Shown here: positions 1-11,530 of the stretch, piece after piece
Numbering within the stretch: the stretch's first letter is position 1
Layout: each line of letters begins with the position of its first letter
Assembly (NCBI RefSeq): GCF_947507565.1
Contig: NC_089189.1
Span: 1-64,000 of the forward strand
Length of the DNA: 64,000 bases
Reading direction: 5' to 3'
Origin: Oscarella lobularis
Taxonomy: Eukaryota; Porifera; Homoscleromorpha; Homosclerophorida; Oscarellidae
Position numbers and translations under genes: made by a program
The notes under the pieces: generated by a model
Seen by the model: only the letters and a program-made list of their open reading frames with translations
What the model was told of the DNA's origin: nothing
The model's database searches: none

Positions 1-610
1 AACCCTAACCCTAACCCTAACCCTAACCCTAACCCTAACCCTAACCCTAACCCTAACCCTAACCCTAACCCTAACCCTAACCCTAACCCTAACCCTAACC
101 CTAACCCTAACCCTAACCCTAACCCTAACCCTAACCCTAACCCTAACCCTAACCCTAACCCTAACCCTAACCCTAACCCTAACCCTAACCCTAACCCTAA
201 CCCTAACCCTAACCCTAACCCTAACCCTAACCCTAACCCTAACCCTAACCCTAACCCTAACCCTAACCCTAACCCTAACCCTAACCCTAACCCTAACCCT
301 AACCCTAACCCTAACCCTAACCCTAACCCTAACCCTAACCCTAACCCTAACCCTAACCCTAACCCTAACCCTAACCCTAACCCTAACCCTAACCCTAACC
401 CTAACCCTAACCCTAACCCTAACCCTAACCCTAACCCTAACCCTAACCCTAACCCTAACCCTAACCCTAACCCTAACCCTAACCCTAACCCTAACCCTAA
501 CCCTAACCCTAACCCTAACCCTAACCCTAACCCTAACCCTAACCCTAACCCTAACCCTAACCCTAACCCTAACCCTAACCCTAACCCTAACCCTAACCCT
601 AACCCTAACC

Positions 611-651
<41 letters not shown>

Positions 652-660
652 CCCTAACCC
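1..660. repeat. Telomere, (CCCTAA)n
   Basis: Uninterrupted CCCTAA units run from base 1 to about 660, with one extra A near 632. The C-rich strand reads inward, so this is the left chromosome end with TTAGGG on the protruding strand, the ancestral animal repeat. Open frames here only translate the repeat. Confidence 0.98.
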
Positions 661-1650
661 TGACCCAGTCACCCAAGTGGGTACATCTTTTAACCCTAAC
701 CCTAACCCTAACCCTAAGTCAAATATTTTCTACAGAAGATATAGGTCTATTCAATAGCTCTTTTCATTCTCTTTCCAACGGTGTATCACTTGTCATTAAC
801 TTTTTCAAATCAAAGAATTTGTACAGAAGATATAGGTCCATTCGAAAGCTCTTTGAAAGCTCTATCTAACGGTGTATCATATGACCCAGTCACCCAAGTG
901 GGTACATCTTTTAACCCTAACCCTAACCCTAACCCTAACCCTAACCCTAACCCTAACCCTAACCCTAACCCTAACCCTAACCCTAACCCTAACCCTAACC
1001 CTAACCCTAACCCTAACCCTAACCCTAACCCTAACCCTAAGACTTTAAATACCTAACATCAACCAACCACTTTGTGACTTCACTTTTAGAGAAACCACTT
1101 TTGGCTAACAACTACAATATAAATTTTTAAATCACTTATAACTAAAAGGGTTTACAAGCAATTTCTTTAAAAACGGCCACTCACCCAAAAAAAATCACCC
1201 AAAAAAAGTAACTTTACAAAAACCTTGATAACTTCTTTATACTAAATAATTTGCACAGCAAATATATGATCAATCGAAAGCTTATTAAATTTCCTTTTAA
1301 ATGATGCTATGCATGACGTCATACGTTCAATATTTAAGGAGTTATTAAGGGTCACCCAAGTGGGTACACCTTTAACCCTAACCCTAACCCAATTTCTTTA
1401 AAAACGGCCACTCACCCAAAAAAAATCACCCAAAAAAAGTGACTTTACAAAAACCTTGATAACTTCTTTATACTAAATAATTTGCACAGCAAATATAGGA
1501 TCAATCAAAAGCTTATTAAATTTCCTTTTAAATGATGCTATGCATGACGTCATACGTTCAATATTTAAGGAGTTATTAAGGGTCACCCAAGTGGGTACAC
1601 CTTTTAACCCTAACCCTAACCCTAACCCTAACCCTAACCCTAACCCTAAG
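661..1650. repeat. Subtelomeric composite repeat with embedded telomeric tracts
   Basis: Short telomeric tracts (about 692-717, 911-1040, 1373-1389, 1603-1648) alternate with unique-looking DNA. The palindrome-like sequence acccaagtgggt occurs just before a tract four times (about 671, 892, 1354, 1586). Two near-identical units of roughly 215 bp (about 1157-1376 and 1388-1605) each end in this motif and a telomeric tract, and each carries a tgacgtca core. No gene is seen. Confidence 0.9.
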
Positions 1651-1735
1651 CTAATTTGGGTTTAGCTGGGCTGAGCTGGGCTAATTTGGGCCTAGCTGGG
1701 CTAAGCTGGGCTTAGCTAGGCTGAGCTAGGCGTGA
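1650..1735. repeat. Degenerate short tandem repeat (agctgggct-like)
   Basis: Immediately inside the last telomeric tract there are about seven degenerate copies of an 11-12 bp unit resembling agctgggctaa. No coding content is seen. Confidence 0.7.
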
Positions 1736-3800
1736 TTTATGCATGCGTTTTTGATGTAGGCGGCGCTTGCTTTTTGGTAAATGTGGTGACGATAAGTGCA
1801 ATCAGCCGCCACAGGCACCCACGTTTTTCTTACTTTTTGGGAGTGCTTGTTTACCTATATAAACATAAAAGGTTCTTAAAATTGCGATTTTTTAAGTTTT
1901 TAATTTTTTATAGGTTGTTGTTTAAAAGTAACAAATAAGGACATTTTGATTGTTGTAGGTTTTGTTTGCTCAATTGTTTTCTGTAATGTTTCATTTTGCG
2001 CAATTCTCCTGTTCCTTTTTTGATTTTTTGGCGTTTATTTTTTGCTTATGAAGGCGAAAGCTGCTGAAAGAAAGTGTTTTATTTCGAAGCGAATGAAAGC
2101 GTGAGCGCGGTTTAGGTTTTTGCGGCGTTTTGAGGACCTGTGGTATAAAATCGATTTTTCTCGATTGTTTTTGCGCTTTTTCTGCTCACTGCGATCTTTG
2201 CCGTCATTTTTTGGTCGGTTTCGCGCCGCGAGTTGTGGTTTCGAAGCGCGATTTGGGCGTAGAAACGGTTCCTTTGTCACTTATTTCTTGCGAGGGGCCT
2301 CACCTACGTGAGCGATATTCGCGTTTTCGCGAAGGGAGCAGTTTTTCTGGTGCGAAAGGTAATTTTAGCGCCGTGCTATGACCTCGATGGTGTTTTTAGT
2401 CCGCGCGGAGTACCTAGGCGAGGAGAGCGATCGCGTCCCTTTGGGTGTTTTCTCACCTTCGTCGCTGTTTCCGGCGCTGCGAAATAGGCCGTTTAGCTTC
2501 GTTTCTTCATCGTTCTTCATATAGCAGCGAAGATCCCAACGAGGGGCCTCATCTCCTTTCGAGTACCCCATTGGGGGCCCCACTTGCTTAAGGTGCTAGC
2601 GCGCTGCGTTCTTCGTCTTCGTTTCGACATCTTCTTTCCGCTTTGGCTCCGTTTATCGCTGCGCGTGATCACCTAATAGCACTGCGCGTGCTCATCGATA
2701 AAAGCGAAGACGGCGAGGTTTTCTCCTTACGTTCTCAACGGCGGGTACGAAGAATGACTCGTCCGGACGTTTTCGTTACTCAGCGATCGATGTAGAACGA
2801 TTTTCGGCGTTTCGAGCGACGATTTCGCTCTTTTCGCGATCGACAAGCGCCTCATGCAGCGAAGGATTTCGCATTCGTTCTCGTTACGTGCCGAAGATTT
2901 ACACGCTGTAAGCCAGAATTTATCGATAAAGGTGCCAATTCGACTTGTTTGTGTGCAATTTAGGACTGATTCGACGATTTTCGGCTTCTGCGTTCGTTAG
3001 ACAAGCGCTTTGCATGACGACTTTCTGGTAAGAACGGGCCACTCGCTCCATCACCAAGTTAATCGGACGTGTCTAGATACCCATCATGAATGGATGAGTT
3101 TGCCGTGCCGTTGCTCAGATGCTTTCGACGATTCTCTATTACATGCGATCGATTATTTTTACAAGGAGTGTACAGTGAAGGTAATCACTGACACTTATTC
3201 CATTTGTATTCATTGATTTTTTGGCAGAAAAAGGTGCTATCAGTATCTACAGTTTTGATACCGTTTGATCATACGAAGGAGAAGTAAATTTTCGAGCTGG
3301 AGGAACGGTGGCAGCAAATCTGCTTCAGTCTCTTCTAGACAATAAAGTAATTATAGATTCAAAGAGAAATATTTGACATTGATTATATGTGTGTAGATTT
3401 AAAAATGAAGTGGATGTAGAAGAAGAACCGTTGAGCGCCGCCAGACCAATAGTTCTCATCAAATACGTCTACTCAGCAGCTGCTCAATGAGACTTATCGC
3501 CGATCCGCTGCCCCCCTGATCCGGCCTTTGAGACGATTGTCTACCTCAAGTTCACTATTACAGGCGTTTGTCTTACTATGTACGAACAATGATGGTATTC
3601 ACTGACACTTGTATTTGTAATGGTTATTTATCAAATAATTTATTGGCAGCCAATATGCTGCCATCTTTGTGAAAGAGAAGTATTTCGATCACAAGGTCTG
3701 AGGAACAGAAGGGACAATCTGTTCATTTATGCGGCGGGGAGTGGGCTATTACAACGGAGGGAACGAGTTCCTGGAGACTGGAGGTAATTTGTTAGAGAGG
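1736..3800. other. Subtelomeric region without a convincing gene; contains copy 1 of a dispersed block
   Basis: About 1985-2600 resembles about 12015-12640: a similar order of short matches, including gaggggcctca twice in each. From about 3010 to 3720 there are short open frames with splice-like signals (cag and tag acceptor contexts) and stop codons between them. They may be a decayed gene, but I do not recognise a family. Confidence 0.4.
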
Positions 3801-3805
3801 CTCCA

Positions 3806-3995
3806 TTGAAAGTGTATCGAAGGAAAGAGCCTATAGGAATAGTGTATGAAAGGAGAGAACCTATAGGAATAGTGTATGAAAGGAGAGAACCTATAGGAAT
3901 AGTGTATGGAAGGAGAGAGCCTATGGAAATAGTGTATGGAAGGAGAGACCGTATAAGAATAGGGTATGGAAGGAACGAGCCTATAGGGGAATAGT
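3806..3995. repeat. 30-bp minisatellite, about 6 copies
   Basis: The unit contains aacctataggaatagtgtat and repeats with a 30 bp period; the terminal copies diverge. A related 30-bp unit forms the array at 21470-21720 inside a MAN2A intron. Confidence 0.9.
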
Positions 3996-4170
3996 GTTTG
4001 GAAGGATGTATGGATGCATGCATGTAACGGCCATGCGAAAACGTTGTTCATTTTGCACGGAAATGCTTTTCAAACCATTCATGCACTATTTCACATTGTA
4101 ATTACTACGAAACCTTGATTTTTAATATATGTTTATGACGTCGGCATTGTAATCCACTTCAGTCAGGTCG

Positions 4171-5390
4171 AAGTGGCTGTAGTTACGACAGTCGTTCTAA
4201 CGCACTATAGCAACTATCGCTGCATAGCTAACCCTCTCCTTCTCTATCTCTGGCACTATAAAGTCATCCAGGGATGCCGCGATAGCTCAGAATATATAGA
4301 ATATAAAGAATAAAAGGAAAAAATAGAAGGAATAGAATAAATAAAGAAAATAGAATAAAATGAAAAAATGGAAGGAATAGAATAAATAAATAAAAAAGAA
4401 TAAAATGATAAAATGAAAGGAATAAAATAAATAAATAAAAAGAATAAAAGGAAAAAATAGAAGGAATAGAATAAATTACCAAAAAAATTAAAATGAAAAA
4501 ATGGAAGGAATAGAATAAATAAATGAAAAGAATAAAATGAAAAAATGGAAGAAATAGAATTAATAAAGAAAAAATGGAAGGAATAGAATTAATAAAGAAA
4601 AAATGGAAGGAATAAAATAAATAAATGAAATAGAAAAGGTAAAAATAGAAGAAATAGAATAAATAAATAAAATAGAATAAAAGGAAAAAATGGAAGGAAT
4701 AGAATAAATTAATAAAAAAGAATAAAAGGAAAAAATGAAAGCAATAGAATTAATAAAGAAAAAATGGAAGGAATAAAATAAATAAATAAAAAGGATAAAA
4801 TGAAAAAATGGAAGGAATAGAATAAATAAATAAAAGAATAAAATGAAAAAATGGAAGGAATAGAATTAATAAAGAAGAAATGGAAGGAATAAACTGAATA
4901 AATAAAATAGAATAAAAGGAAAAAATAGAAGGAATAGAATAAATAAATAAAAAAGAATGAAAGAAAAAAATTAGGAATAGAATAAATAAAAGGAAAAATG
5001 TAGGAATAGTATTAATTAATTAACAAAGAAAAAATGGAAGGATTAAAATAAATTAATGAAATAGAATGAAAGGAAAAAATAGAAGGATGGAAGTTAATAA
5101 ATCAACTAGAATAAAAGGAAAAAATGAAAAAATAGAATAAATAAATAAATAAAATAGATAAAAGGAAAAATGTAGGAATAGAATAAAGAAAGAAAGAAAA
5201 TAAAGAAGAAAATGGAAGGAATAGAATAAATAAATAAAATAGAATGAGAAAAAAAATAGAAGGAATAGAATTAATAAATAAAATAGAATAAAAGGAAAAA
5301 CGCTTTATAAGATCTCTACTCTATAGTGCGCTAGACTGGCGTAACAATAGCCTCAGAGGTGCAGTTACGACTGTCGTAACAATAGCCACT
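4171..5390. mobile_element. AT-rich satellite flanked by inverted ends; possible non-autonomous DNA element
   Basis: The interior (about 4285-5300) is a degenerate satellite of aaaatggaaggaatagaat and aataaataaa modules, purine-rich on this strand. The left flank 4171-4210 and right flank 5321-5390 are inverted relative to one another: ctatagtgcg, then a taga/cgactgtcgtaa core and agccact, with an insertion of roughly 30 bp in the right arm. No transposase frame is present. Alternatively it is a satellite that grew inside an older inverted repeat. Confidence 0.5.
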
Positions 5391-5644
5391 GCAGCTCTGT
5401 TTCGTCGACGTCATCGCTATATATAGCTATACTTGTGACTTGTGACGAAAGAGCCTCAAAGAGGTCCCGTGACGCCAGTCGAAGGTCGATCTACGCGTTT
5501 CGCCTTTCGGTAGCTTCTTTTCGGACTTTCCGTACGCTGTACAACGCTCGCGAACGATCTTGCGTAAGCTTTCCTTTCGAATCGCACGATTGGGGGCCCT
5601 CATGATTTTTTCTCTTCCTTCTTCTTTCGCCAGTCGACTTGAAA

Positions 5645-7861
5645 ATGATCCGTCAGTTAGTGCGACATATGCGGCAGTGGAGAAGTGTTGCGGGGGCCCG
5701 ACGTTTGCTCTCTTGTGGTGCAGCTCGCCCCGATATGCCGCCAAAAGCGTCTTTTGGTTCGCGCACGTGTCCGTGAGTTGATCTGTACTCACTCTTTCTT
5801 TCTTTCCGACTGACATCTACAATTTTTTCCTCTCTTTAGGATGTCGTTTCGAGGAAAAGCTCGCTCCCCTATGTCATTGCCTCTCTCCTCCATTGCCTTC
5901 CATTTGACTCCAGGTGAGATATCTAGTATACTAATTTAGGAAGGCGCGGCAGCATACATTATCCTAATTAAATGCTCCATAGAAATCAATATAATAATGT
6001 TATTTATATTATTAGAAATGCAATCGACTCGGCAGCAGAAGAAATATTTCTCCTCTGTTTCCAATGGCGACGATGAAAGAACAATATTCAAGGGGTGTCG
6101 GTTTCCTAACGAAGGCTGCATCTACGTTGATAAAACGCCTTTGATCAAACGTCTCGTCAAAACGACCAAGCCTGGTTGTGGATTCTTTGTGAATCGACCT
6201 CGTCGCTTTGGAAAGAGTCTTCTTGTGAACACCTTGGAAGAATATTTCAAAGGAAACAAGGAAGCGTTTAAAGGAACGGCAATTTACAATGATCCGGAGG
6301 TGACGTGGGATAAATGGCCCGTTATAAAGTTGGATATGAGTGAGGTTGGTGGGACTACGATTGAGAAGGTCGAGTCATCTTTAGTCGAGTTGGTGAGAAT
6401 CTTTTGAATGATGCAATGCATGCTAATAGATATCGGTTTTACTTTATTTAGTTGCTTGACGTTGCTGATCATAAGGGGGTTGAGATTTCTACTCCCGGAT
6501 ATCCGCCCAATCCTATTTCAATGATCCGCAGATTATTTCAGAAAACTTGTGCTAAGGAAGGAAAAGAGCTTGTCGTTCTCGTTGATGAGTATGATTCACC
6601 AATTGTCGCCAATTGGGATGACGTGGAGTTGGCAACAGCGTGCCAAAAATTACTGTCAAGCTTCTACAGACAGTTGAAAGCGTCCCATCGTATCATCCGG
6701 TTCCGCTTTATGACCGGAATCTCGTATTTGGCAAAACTGAGTATTCATTCTGGCTTGAATGACCTAGAAGATATTGACAATAACCCTGATCTTGGCGCAA
6801 TTCTTGGATTCACTCGAGAAGAAGTGACATCGACGTATTCTCCTGAAATTAAGGTTATTGCCAAAGAGCTGAATATGAAAGAGGTGGAATTGATGGATGA
6901 AATCACGCAATATTACGATGGATACAATTGGGGTCGTAAGAATCTCCCTGCCACTCAAGTCTATCATCCACATTCAATCAACGAGTTTTTGACTCAGAAA
7001 GAATTTGGCTTTTATGACTCGACGGGTTGGCCTACGCTACTGAGTCGTGTTGTCGATTCTGTTGATTTCGTTCGTTTCTCTGAATTACTGAGCGGAGAAG
7101 TGCCGAGGAGATCAAGGACGCGTGACAGTCTTTTATCTTTGCAGAACCCCACTGATAGCCAAATGCGGCTTCTACTGTGGGAGCTTGGTATTCTTCGGCG
7201 TCGGCTTACTTCCGAGAACGAATCAGGCGTTGCTTTCACAAATGAAAGTGTGCGGCAGCACTTTACTGAAGATGTTCTCTTCGATTTGTATGGTGATAAC
7301 GCTACTGCCGCTAAACTGAGAGAAATGCGGATCGCCCTGGTAAAGGGAGATATTCCTACATTTGCAGAGACGTTTGCCACTGTGGTGGAGGGCATTCCTG
7401 CTCATGCTACGAAATCGAAAGACAAAGAGGGTGAAGCAATGCGAGAAAAGGAAGGATTCTATCACTCAATATACTTTGCTGTTATAAATGTTGTTGGGCC
7501 AAATTCGTCTTATATAGGATCTGAAGAGTATCTTGAAGGAGGATTTAGAGCGGACGTGGTCCTCATTTCACCACACTTCGCAATGATATTTGAATTCAAA
7601 GTGAATCCCAAAAGTATCGACGAAGGACTTAAGCAAATAAAGAATCGAAACTACATTGAAAAATACGGAAAGTATTTAGAAAAGAGAATGAACCAGGCGA
7701 AGAATATTGAGCAAAGAAAGAAGTGGGAAAAGAGATTGGAGACATGGAAATCCCTTCCCAAATGGGGAATTGGAATCAACGTCATCGTCAACAAGAAGGA
7801 AAAAACGGTAACCGAGACAACCTCAATAGCCGAGAAATTCCCCTTGTCATCTGATCTCTAG
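5645..7861 (+). CDS. AAA-ATPase-like / PD-(D/E)XK nuclease-family protein
   Basis: Inferred exons are 5645-5772, 5840-5913, 6016-6392 and 6452-7861; phases 2, 1 and 0 join without a stop. The core has the family Walker A (NRPRRFGKS), a Walker B strand ending in LVDEYDSP, and near the C-terminus a nuclease-fold signature (RADVVL followed by FEFK). This matches the AAA-ATPase-like (PF09820) plus PD-(D/E)XK (PF08011) architecture, common in bacteria and patchy in eukaryotes; substrates are unknown. The first ATG follows an in-frame stop. The deduced N-terminus is rich in Arg, Ser and Ala with no acidic residue in the first 30, like a mitochondrial presequence (inference). A possible polyadenylation signal (aataaaa) lies near 7979. 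The four exons show it is a eukaryotic gene and not contamination. It could be an old acquisition from bacteria. Confidence 0.85.
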
Positions 7862-8075
7862 TTTGTGAACCGTCCTTGTTCTGTGTTAGTTAATGTATGG
7901 TGTGATGAGTTAGGTGTCAAATGACGTCAGACAGAAAGAGAGTATGTCAGTAGATTAGCCAGGTCTTGATTTTTGTCAATAAAAATTTGTGCCACGTGTT
8001 TCATGTTTGAAGCATACTCTTGCGCTCAGCTCTTGCGCTCCCACTGCTCCCACGTATATATGACTGTTCCAAGTT

Positions 8076-8146
8076 CCCGGATTAGATGACCATCGCCCCC
8101 ATTTTCCAAATCTTGCAAAATGGGGGCGGTGGTCGTCTTATCCGGG
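8076..8146. repeat. Strong inverted repeat (hairpin), 30-bp arms, 11-bp loop
   Basis: Arms 8076-8105 and 8117-8146 match at 27 of 30 positions around an 11-bp loop. It lies in the gap between the ATPase gene and the talin fragment (7862-8415), which otherwise shows only low-complexity A- and C-rich stretches. It could be a MITE-like foldback or a structured RNA. Confidence 0.8.
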
Positions 8147-8415
8147 CATTTATGGCGCATTATCTTACCTTCTACAGGAATTATTAGAAAAATTTGAAAG
8201 CTGGTTAGCTTACAAAAATGAAAGCACAATTGCGTTCATTCCATCTAGTTTCGAACAACAGACAAAAACACAAGAAGAATAAGAAAAAAACTGAGTGTCA
8301 TCACCCCCTCCCCCCGTCCTAACCTAAGCAAAATCCCATTCAGCAGCAACAGCCAACAGAGCGTAAACAAAGAAAACAACAAAAAAAAACCCTGAGTACT
8401 GATCACTTTAATAGC

Positions 8416-10341
8416 TTAGTCCCCTTCTTCCTGTTGGTATTTATTGCGACGGATTCTCTTCAATTGCTTCATTGCCTCTTCCACTTCACGCCGCTTGCGC
8501 AAAATTTGCTCCTGAGCCTCGATTTCTTGCCGCATACCGCCAATCTTTCCCTTACTAATAGCAAATCCTTCCTCATCCTCCTCTTGTTCGTCCGATCGCG
8601 CCGCCGCTTTCACAAAGTTCTCCGACGCTTTTTTAACCGCAAAACCGGCCGCCTATACACACACCCCAAATAATAATAAATCCAGCCCCCCTTAGGGGAT
8701 TTTCCCTCACGTGTAAGCGTCTTGAATTTTCGCTGTCGGCATCAGCTTTGACTCTGCATGCGACGAGAAGCTGAGCCGTCGACGAGGCGACAGCCTTCGC
8801 CGAAGCAATCAGCTTCTCCGTATTGCTCACTCCTTGCACAGCGGAATTGGCCGCTTCGCATAGAGACTGCGTAGCAGCTGCAACAAGACGAGCCTAAAGA
8901 AAACAACCCTCGAATTTTAATGAGGAATACTAAGTGTGCGTACCGCTGAGACAAGACCTTCGGCCCATTGGCTATCATCGGAACCAGGAACGCCAGGACG
9001 AAGCTAAAACTCAATTAAATTAATATAAAGATGCTAGTTTCTTCTCTTACTCTTCCTTGAGCGACTAATTCTCGTTGTGCCGCCGTCGCCGATTTGATGA
9101 GAGCGCCTGTCGCTGAGGCGATGGCGCGCGCCGCTTCCAGGATCTGCTCATCGAAACTCAACGTCTCATCGGCTTCGTGTTTCTTCTCGCGCGGTTTTAG
9201 AAGGGCTAGTTTCTTCGCCGCCGCTTCGATCGACGCCGCAGCGTTGAGCAATTCATTCTCGGCGATGATGTTGGGATCGGTCGGATCGACCCAATCGTTT
9301 CCTTTGAGAACTTCCGCTGATTGGACGACTTCGCTCACGCACGATGCTACTTCTTTTGAATAGACGGTCAGCTTCTGTTTCTTATCGTGAGAAGGCTTCA
9401 GGAGAATCTGAAACGAAAGATAACTCGTCCAATTTTAATTTTAAATATTTTTATTACCGAGTGAACGAGTTCGAGAAGAGAACGGAATGCAGTTGTGCAT
9501 TCTTTTGCCGCTGTAATCGATCGATGTCCACTTTCAACTGCTTCAGCTTTGGCTGCAGCCGCCTAAAAGACACGATATAAGACTTATGAAATTCTATCTC
9601 ATATCTAAAAAGGCCTCTGTTGTCGCACGTAACAGTGGTTTCCTGGTTCTCTCGTCTTAAACTTAGGCGATCGTTTGTGCGCATCAAAACGTAGGCGATC
9701 GTTTTTGCGCATCAAAACGTTTTGCAATTTTTAGTGTATGGGTGGAAAAATAAGGCGCATGAGTCGGCCACAGACGAGTACAGTATGCGTCAAGAAGCTC
9801 ACTGACCCACGTGGACAGAACCCTGAACTATCTATCTGTCTATCTATCTCTCGCTTTCTCACCTTTGTTGTCAGTAGCATATCAATAATTGCCTTTCGAC
9901 CGAGATTCGCCGCCGCAGTGACGTCGTCTTGACGACCGGAATTTCCCGCAGCGACCGCTTTCGCCGTCGCTATAGTGACACCCTTACTGACACGTATGAC
10001 GTCTTCTGGTGCAGCATCGCGAGTCGGTTCATTATCCGATGTGAGTTCTTCAAGTTGAGCGGAGATTGCGTCGATCGCCGACTCGAGAGCGCGAACGCCG
10101 TGAGCCGCTTCGTCTTCGGCCGTCTTGACGGTTTTAAGAAGGGACGAAACATTCGCAACCATCGTCTAATTGTCAGATAATAAAATGAAATTTAAACTAA
10201 CTTTTAAAACTGTACCTTGGCGCATGATCGAAGATGTTCCATAGCCGGATCTTGAACGCTTTTTCCAAAAGCGTTCTTCGTCGCCGTGATCAGAAACCCA
10301 AGTGATGACGCAACATCACGCACAGCATTCAACAAAAGAAC
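8416..10341 (-). CDS. TLN: Talin C-terminal fragment (I/LWEQ actin-binding module and C-terminal helix)
   Basis: Seven exons on the minus strand (10216-10341, 9863-10165, 9458-9562, 9051-9407, 8944-9003, 8711-8893, 8416-8652) join in phase 0 throughout, giving about 456 codons without a stop. They match the last fifth of talin: MVANVSSLLKTVK, AKAVAAGNSGRQ, NDWVDPTDPNIIAENELL, AQRELVAQG and AAVQG-type blocks, then the C-terminal EEAMKQLKRIRRNKYQ helix. In full-length talin (about 2,500 residues) this part binds F-actin and dimerises. The FERM head and most rod bundles are missing. Upstream on this strand (10342-12749) there are only repeats, then a gene on the other strand, so the fragment is 5'-truncated. 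A splice acceptor is still present at its 5' edge. It may be a young truncated duplicate or may be translated from an internal Met as an actin-binding tail. Confidence 0.9.
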
Positions 10342-10399
10342 CTAAACAAAGGAAAGGTCTTAATTAAACAGCGGCTAAAACTAAGAGACTACAGACGAG

Positions 10400-10930
10400 A
10401 AAGGCTCAGAGGCTGAAGAAGGGCCTAGCTCAAACAAAAGAGACTACAAAAAGACCCAGCAGGGAACCTGAAACTCAGAGACTTCAAACTAACCTAGCCT
10501 CAACTAAAAATCCAAGTTTTAAAACGCAGAGACGTTAAACCGTTGGACGATCAAACGTCAGACGTTCAAACGAATAATCGAGGCCTTCATCGACAGTCGA
10601 TGAAGACTTCGATCATTATATAGAGAGTCGACGAAGTATCAATCTCTCTATAGGGGATGAAAACGCAGAAGAACTGTGTGCAGAGACTTCAAACTAACCT
10701 AGCCTCAACTAAAAATCCAAGTTTAAAACGCTGAGACGTTACGCCGTTGGACGATTGAACGTTGGGACGTTCGCAATTTCGAACGTTCAAACGCCTAATT
10801 GAGGCCTTCATCGACTCTCTATAAAACATCGAGAGTCGATGAAGTCTCAATCTCTCTATAGGGGATGAAAACGCAGAAGAAAAAGGGAGAGGGAACTGCG
10901 TGCAGGAGGATCTAACTAGGAATTCAGAGA
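10400..10930. repeat. Tandem repeat, about 205-bp unit, roughly 2 copies, with hairpins
   Basis: The block beginning agagacttcaaactaaccta recurs at 10477 and 10682. Each copy includes a tcgatgaag-type inverted repeat; in the second copy 10806-10819 and 10831-10844 are perfect 14-bp arms around an 11-bp loop. No coding signal is seen. Confidence 0.8.
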
Positions 10931-11019
10931 ACTAAACAAGGGACAGTGGCTTTATTCTTGACTAGAGTAGAAATAGTGTGGGGTGTCTATATATCTGAGC
11001 TTCTTGATCGTCTGACGTA

Positions 11020-11530
11020 AGCGCGGCGACGAGTCCGGGCATACCTATAGAGAAATCTAAGGTAAATAATACGGCCGGAAATTTGAAGATAGGTTCACCT
11101 TGTTAGGAAACTTCCAGGGCGCCGATTGTCCTTCTAAATAGGAGGAAAAGATGTTAGGGAATCGTTGAAAAACGATCTCTACTATCTACGTTACTTACCT
11201 TGGGGGGCTGGCATTGACGAAAGTCAATGTTGGCAACGATCCCTGGGGAGTGACGACGAGTCCGGGCATACCTAGAGAGAAATCCAAGGTAAACAATACG
11301 GCCGGAAATTTGAAGATAGGTTCACCTTGTTAGGAAACTTCCAGGGCGCCGATTGTCCTTCTAAATAGGAGGATAAGATGTTAGGGAATCGTTGAAAAAC
11401 GATCTCTACTATCTACGTTACTTACCTTGGGGGGCTGGCATCGACGAAAGTCAACGTTGGCGACGATCCCTAGGGAGTGACGACGAGTCCGGGCATACCT
11501 ATAGAGAAATCTAAGGTAAATAATACGGGC
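11020..11530. repeat. Tandem repeat, 227-bp unit, about 2.2 copies
   Basis: The marker gagtccgggcatacct starts at 11031, 11258 and 11485, an exact 227-bp period. Each complete unit has small stem-loops with GAAA-type loops (cattgac gaaa gtcaatg). It matches no spliceosomal, 5S or tRNA gene that I know. From 11531 to 11930 I see nothing recognisable. Confidence 0.85.

Noticed and set aside
781-1056. Open frame with a long Asn-Pro repeat
   Set aside because: It is the translation of the telomeric CCTAAC repeat; the NPNP pattern has no coding meaning here.
4264-4482. Phe/Leu/Tyr-rich minus-strand frame
   Set aside because: Translation of the AT-rich satellite.
11020-11530. U1 snRNA-like start (acttacctt) in the 227-bp repeat
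   Set aside because: Downstream lacks the U1 loop sequences and an Sm site in the right place.
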